Shown: positions 14,329 through 17,968 of the stretch, one piece after another | How positions within the stretch are numbered: the stretch's first letter is position 1 | Layout: each line of letters opens with the position of its first letter | Assembly: GCA_964368275.1 (NCBI GenBank) | Contig: CAYJAQ010000028.1 | Span: 1 to 17,968 of the forward strand | Direction: 5' to 3' | DNA length: 17,968 bases | From: CAYJAQ01 sp964368275 | Lineage (GTDB): Bacteria > Bacillota_I > Bacilli_A > ML615J-28 > CAG-313 | Notes under the pieces: generated by a model | The model's database searches: none | What the model was told of the DNA's origin: nothing | Seen by the model: the letters and a program-made list of their open reading frames with translations, nothing else | Position numbers and translations under genes: made by a program

Positions 14329-17300
14329 TATTTGGTGCCTCCTCAGAAGCTGCTTTTTCTTCTTCTTTATACTTACGGTGTTCAACAGCAGCATATATTA
14401 CTGGTACTACAAGAAGGGTAAGTAGAGTTGAGTAAGTTAAACCACCAATCGCTGTTATAGCCATTGGTTGCAATAACTCAGAGCCATCAGAAAGACCAAT
14501 CGCCATCGTAAATAAACCACCAATAGTTGTGAAAGCCGTCATTAATATAGGACGTAATCGTGTTTTACCAGCTTCAATACATGCTTCTTTTATCGACTTA
14601 CCTTCTGCTCTTAGTTGATTTATATAGTCAATAAGAACAATACCATTATTTACAACCACACCTACTAATACAATTAATCCCATTATTACTACTATACTGA
14701 TTTCTACATTAAATAATAGTGCGAAACCTAAACCACCAGTGAATGCTAGTGGTATTGTACCTAAAATAATTAGTGGATATTTCAATGATTGGAACTGAAT
14801 AGCCATTATCATATAAACAAGAGCTATTGCTAGTAATGCTACAATCAACATATCTTTCATAGTGTTCATTATTTCTTCATTTTCACCGACAAATTCTACT
14901 TGTACACTATCACCATATGCTAAGAACTCTGGCGAATTCAAATATTCTTCAACTTTCGTATCGACATCATCACCAACTAGTGTAACATTATAACCATTTT
15001 GAATAGCTGCTGTAACACTTAAATAGCGATATTTACCATCGGTGTAAATAGTGCCAAAACCAGTTACTTTCTTAACATCAACAATGGTGTTTTCTAAATC
15101 ATACACTTTTGCTACTGCTTTGGAAGTTAATGGTACAATTGTTCCTGCTTGATACTTCAACATCATTTCCATATTATTTGGATCAAATGTTATTACTTTT
15201 TCTGTATCTAAATCATAGTAGTAATTTGGTAAAATTGTTAATGTCATGCTTTCGACTGCTTCTAAATTACCACTCATAAAATCATTCATTGTATAACCTG
15301 GTTTTAAAATCGGCATAAATGAGTACACAGCTGTGCCAAATTCATCAATCTTCGCAAGCATATCTTTATCAAAGATGTAAACATTACTTAGAAAATCTTC
15401 ATAGTCGCCAAATAGTGCCATCATACTTGATAGGGAAGAACCAGCAATATTCATATCACTTGGAATTTGAAGTGCATACTCCATTCCATTAAAGCTTAAA
15501 GTAATCTCACTTTCGCTATTGAAAACATTTAAACTACTATCGCTGAACAATAGGTCTAAACTATTAAAAACATCAGTTTGAGTAACCCCTTTTTCAGCAG
15601 CCTTTTGCTTGTCAACATATATTTTTACATTATCAGTAGCTTTTATGACACCATTGCTTGTCTTCATAGTGCCTTCTGTAGTTGCTACTATTTCAGCTAT
15701 CTTATTAGCGACTGCTTCTATTTCTTCTAAATTATGACCTTTTACTTTAATGCTGATGCCGCTAGACATTAAACTTGTAATTGAACTAGATGTACTAGCT
15801 GCTACATCAACTTCTTTTAGTGAATCTCTACTTACATTATTAGTACGTGAATAATCAAAGTCTTCAATTACTTTCTTAATCATTGGTTCAAAATCAGCTG
15901 TTGCTGTTTTGTGATTATCCTTTAATAGAATTGATATTGAAACAGCATTTGTCGCTTGACTCATTGAACTAATCTGTGACATTAGGCCAGTCGATGAACC
16001 AAAACTTGCACTAACAGTTTCAATTTCATCGCTAATTGCTTGGATATCACTAGTCAAGTGGTCAACATAATTGCTCATATCCTCAAAGCCTACTTCACTA
16101 TCAACAACTACGTCAACACTTAATGATCCTTCATCAGTACTTGGTAGTAGTATAAATCCTTTTTGAACAGATAGTAATACAACACCAGCAAGCATTACGA
16201 TAACTATTGAAATTGTAATTGCCTTCTTTTTCATAAAGAAGTTTATTATTCTTTCGTATAATTTGTTAATCTTCTTTACAACTTTTCCCTCATCTTTGAT
16301 ATTCTTATCACTTAAAATTTGTGCGCCTACTGAAGGAACAAGGGTTAAGGCAATAATTAAACTAGCTATTAATGAGAAAGTAATCGTATATGCCATGTTC
16401 ATGAACATATCAGATATTGTTCCACCTAAGAAAACAAATGGTAGGAATACAACAATTGTTGTTAACGTTGATGACGTTATTGCTGCCATTACACCTTTTG
16501 CTCCTTGAATTGCCGCTTCTTTTTTAGGAACACCTAGCGAACGTAACCGATAGATGTTCTCAATAACGACAATAGCATTATCTACTAGCATACCTACACT
16601 GATTGCCAAGCCACCCATAGAAAGCATATTCAAGTTAATTCCAACAAAGTACATACACATAAATGTTGCAATTAATGAAGTAGGAATAGCTAGTGCAACA
16701 ATAAATGTAGGTCTTATATCTCGAAGAAAAATAAATAAAATAACGATTGCTAAAATAGCACCAAGTATTAAATTCTGAAGTACAGATCCAACAGCAAGTT
16801 CAATATAATCACCTTGGTCCATTACAATACGATAGCTAACATTAGCGTATTCATCTATAACAGCATTTAGCTCTTTTGTAATTGCTCTTGTAACATCTGT
16901 AATTTCAGCATCATTTTGCTTTTGAAATGAAACCGAAATAGTCTGTTTACCATTTACTTTAGAATAACTTTCAGTATTATTATTTATTAGATTAATTCCA
17001 TCTTCTTCGGCTAATTCATTTAATTTATATACTTTATTTGTACCATTTACTTTAAGAGGTAATGGTAATGCTTTTAGTTCATCAATATTACTGATGGTAT
17101 TACCTAAATAAAGCAAGCGAATTTCGCCTTCATCAAGAGCAATACCAACTAAAGAATTTAGATTTTGTTCTTTTATTAAAGCAAGAATATCGTTGTTTGT
17201 ATAACCAATTTCCGATAATAATTGCTGATTAAGTTTTACCTGCAAAACAACATCAGCGCTACCTGTCAATGACACTTCAGCTACACCATCAATTCGGTTT

Positions 17301-17800
17301 AAACGCTCCAAGATATCATTATTAATAAATTCAGTTGCTTTGATAAACTCTTGTTCATCATTTAATTCAGGATATTCAACTGACATTGATACGCTCATAA
17401 CCGGCAACATATCTGGCGATATTCGCATCAAGGTTGGATTTTCAACTCCTTCAGGAAAATCAATATTGTCTAAAGTTTCACGTAACTCAATAACAATATT
17501 ATTCATGTCAGTACCTTCTTCAAACTCAACTATGACAACACTGTAATGTTCACTTGAAGTTGAAGATACTTGTTTAAAATTATTCAATGATGTGACTTTT
17601 GACTCAATCGGACTAGTTACATCATTTACTACTGTTTCCGCATCTGCTCCTACATAAGGAGTTACCACAACAGCGTATGGTAAATTCATTTCTGGAAAAA
17701 GTCCTAATGAAAGTTTTGTTAGTGAAAACACCCCCAAAACTACTACTATTAAAGTAACCATTAAGACTGTAATTGGTTTTTTTACACTATATGAACTCAT
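14312..17800 (-). CDS. RND superfamily efflux transporter (AcrB/HAE-like)
   Basis: This is a proton-driven RND transporter of the AcrB/MMPL superfamily, 1162 aa from the ATG at 17800, which follows AGGAGG; the frame open from 17848 would run through the promoter-proximal palindrome. Twelve membrane segments are visible: about 10-30, then 340-358, 365-387, 390-415, 436-458, 468-490 and 527-547, then 983-1000, 1008-1030, 1034-1058, 1084-1104 and 1112-1138. Large extracytoplasmic loops follow segments 1 and 7. The TM4 proton-relay motif reads VGMLVDNAIVVIEN (402-415), with one Asp where AcrB has two; TM10 reads VVVNNGIVLIDY with Asn near the AcrB Lys position. It is about 110 residues longer than AcrB, mostly from an unusual stretch at about 785-890. 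No adaptor or outer-membrane channel gene is nearby, as expected for a single-membrane cell. The substrate is unknown. Confidence 0.94.
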   Translation of the reverse strand: MSSYSVKKPITVLMVTLIVVVLGVFSLTKLSLGLFPEMNLPYAVVVTPYVGADAETVVNDVTSPIESKVTSLNNFKQVSSTSSEHYSVVIVEFEEGTDMNNIVIELRETLDNIDFPEGVENPTLMRISPDMLPVMSVSMSVEYPELNDEQEFIKATEFINNDILERLNRIDGVAEVSLTGSADVVLQVKLNQQLLSEIGYTNNDILALIKEQNLNSLVGIALDEGEIRLLYLGNTISNIDELKALPLPLKVNGTNKVYKLNELAEEDGINLINNNTESYSKVNGKQTISVSFQKQNDAEITDVTRAITKELNAVIDEYANVSYRIVMDQGDYIELAVGSVLQNLILGAILAIVILFIFLRDIRPTFIVALAIPTSLIATFMCMYFVGINLNMLSMGGLAISVGMLVDNAIVVIENIYRLRSLGVPKKEAAIQGAKGVMAAITSSTLTTIVVFLPFVFLGGTISDMFMNMAYTITFSLIASLIIALTLVPSVGAQILSDKNIKDEGKVVKKINKLYERIINFFMKKKAITISIVIVMLAGVVLLSVQKGFILLPSTDEGSLSVDVVVDSEVGFEDMSNYVDHLTSDIQAISDEIETVSASFGSSTGLMSQISSMSQATNAVSISILLKDNHKTATADFEPMIKKVIEDFDYSRTNNVSRDSLKEVDVAASTSSSITSLMSSGISIKVKGHNLEEIEAVANKIAEIVATTEGTMKTSNGVIKATDNVKIYVDKQKAAEKGVTQTDVFNSLDLLFSDSSLNVFNSESEITLSFNGMEYALQIPSDMNIAGSSLSSMMALFGDYEDFLSNVYIFDKDMLAKIDEFGTAVYSFMPILKPGYTMNDFMSGNLEAVESMTLTILPNYYYDLDTEKVITFDPNNMEMMLKYQAGTIVPLTSKAVAKVYDLENTIVDVKKVTGFGTIYTDGKYRYLSVTAAIQNGYNVTLVGDDVDTKVEEYLNSPEFLAYGDSVQVEFVGENEEIMNTMKDMLIVALLAIALVYMIMAIQFQSLKYPLIILGTIPLAFTGGLGFALLFNVEISIVVIMGLIVLVGVVVNNGIVLIDYINQLRAEGKSIKEACIEAGKTRLRPILMTAFTTIGGLFTMAIGLSDGSELLQPMAITAIGGLTYSTLLTLLVVPVIYAAVEHRKYKEEEKAASEEAPNNVNEE

Positions 17801-17812
17801 ATTTCCTCCTTG

Positions 17813-17841
17813 CCGTCCGACCGTTCGGTCGGTCGGTCGGT
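17813..17841. promoter_or_regulatory. GC-rich near-palindrome, predicted TetR operator
   Basis: A perfect inverted repeat (CCGACCG, TT, CGGTCGG; 17817-17832) extends to 11-bp arms with one mismatch (17813-17836). The right side continues as four tandem CGGT units (17826-17841). It stands out in AT-rich surroundings and lies just downstream of the predicted start point of the RND-tetR transcript, the position expected for a blocking repressor. Palindromes of this kind are typical TetR-family sites; that this TetR binds it is inference. Confidence 0.8.
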
Positions 17842-17850
17842 ATAACATAT

Positions 17851-17878
17851 ATTATACACTTTTTTGATGTTTATGCAA
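17851..17878 (-). promoter_or_regulatory. promoter of the RND-tetR operon
   Basis: On the minus strand a perfect TATAAT (17851-17856) has TTGCAT (17873-17878) 16 bases upstream. Transcription would start near 17844, just before the GC-rich palindrome. Confidence 0.75.
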
Positions 17879-17886
17879 CAAAAATG

Positions 17887-17912
17887 AAAAAAAAGATGCT
17901 AAAAATAGCATC
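17887..17912 (-). terminator. rho-independent terminator of the gene entering from the right
   Basis: On the minus strand GATGCTA pairs with TAGCATC around a TTTT loop (17895-17912), followed by eight T residues. It separates an upstream minus-strand gene from the RND promoter, which starts nine bases further on. Confidence 0.88.
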
Positions 17913-17922
17913 AGTTACTTCT

Positions 17923-17968
17923 TCAATATTCTTTTTGGTATTCTTTGTAATCATAATATTTTCCACCT
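17923..17968 (-). CDS. C-terminal end of an unidentified protein (partial)
   Basis: A minus-strand frame enters from the window edge, encodes the tail GGKYYDYKEYQKEY and ends with TGA at 17923-17925, eleven bases before a strong terminator. That position is what supports it as a real gene end. Thirteen or so residues are too few to name a family. Other frames run through the terminator and are less likely. Confidence 0.45.
   Translation of the reverse strand, partial: GGKYYDYKEYQKEY

Noticed and set aside
17826..17841. Four CGGT units as a simple microsatellite
   Set aside because: They join a long inverted repeat at the exact place expected for an operator, so a regulatory explanation is better.
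17801..17848. Longer N-terminus for the RND protein
   Set aside because: The extra codons are the GC-rich palindrome read as protein; AGGAGG and a normal first membrane segment support the start at 17800.
1..17968. TGA read as Trp (Mycoplasma-type code)
   Set aside because: Trp is encoded by TGG and genes reach full family length without crossing TGA. TGA does seem rare as a stop: all confidently assigned genes end in TAA or TAG, and only the partial gene at the right edge appears to use it.
1..17968. CRISPR array, tRNA or rRNA genes, phage or toxin-antitoxin modules
   Set aside because: I looked for regularly spaced repeats, cloverleaf arms and CCA-type ends, and characteristic proteins, and saw none.

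Overview
The window looks like a chromosomal segment of an AT-rich, low-GC Gram-positive bacterium with a cell wall. Support: strong AGGAGG-type ribosome binding sites, a class A penicillin-binding protein, Firmicutes-type S12, S7, EF-G and EF-Tu, a lipoprotein serine protease, and an RND transporter with no periplasmic adaptor or outer-membrane channel beside it. TGA is not read as Trp: Trp codons are TGG and genes have full family length. A lineage near the Erysipelotrichia or early-branching Bacilli fits the EF-Tu and S12 sequences, but this is inference from memory. The window is mostly housekeeping with a small accessory component.

Layout. (1) 1-2394, plus strand: a small acidic protein of unknown function with its own terminator, then a class A PBP. 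(2) 2393-5215, minus strand: a compact operon of TatD-type metal-dependent nuclease, a trypsin-like lipoprotein protease that overlaps it by 8 bases, and a DUF2974/Mbeg1-like alpha/beta hydrolase. The operon converges on the PBP gene at a shared bidirectional terminator. (3) 5202-5732: a decayed IS91-like (HUH/Y2) transposase relic. (4) 5761-10259, minus strand: the str operon rpsL-rpsG-fusA-tuf, with a good promoter ahead of rpsL, a second one just ahead of tuf, and a terminator after tuf. The rpoBC genes that often precede it in Firmicutes are absent. (5) 10271-13749: degV (minus) and a long U32-family gene (plus), diverging from a 298-base AT-rich region with two clear dyads and both promoters. 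(6) 13753-17878, minus strand: an RND transporter gene followed by an overlapping TetR-family regulator gene. One promoter drives both, and a GC-rich 24-bp near-palindrome lies just downstream of its predicted start point. (7) 17887-17968: the last codons and a strong terminator of another minus-strand gene.

The most notable system is the RND-TetR cassette. It appears to be a self-contained, autoregulated export unit whose pump carries roughly 100 extra residues in its second extracytoplasmic loop. I found no CRISPR array, tRNA, rRNA or intact mobile element. The accessory part does not amount to a clearly undescribed system; the best leads are given in the findings.
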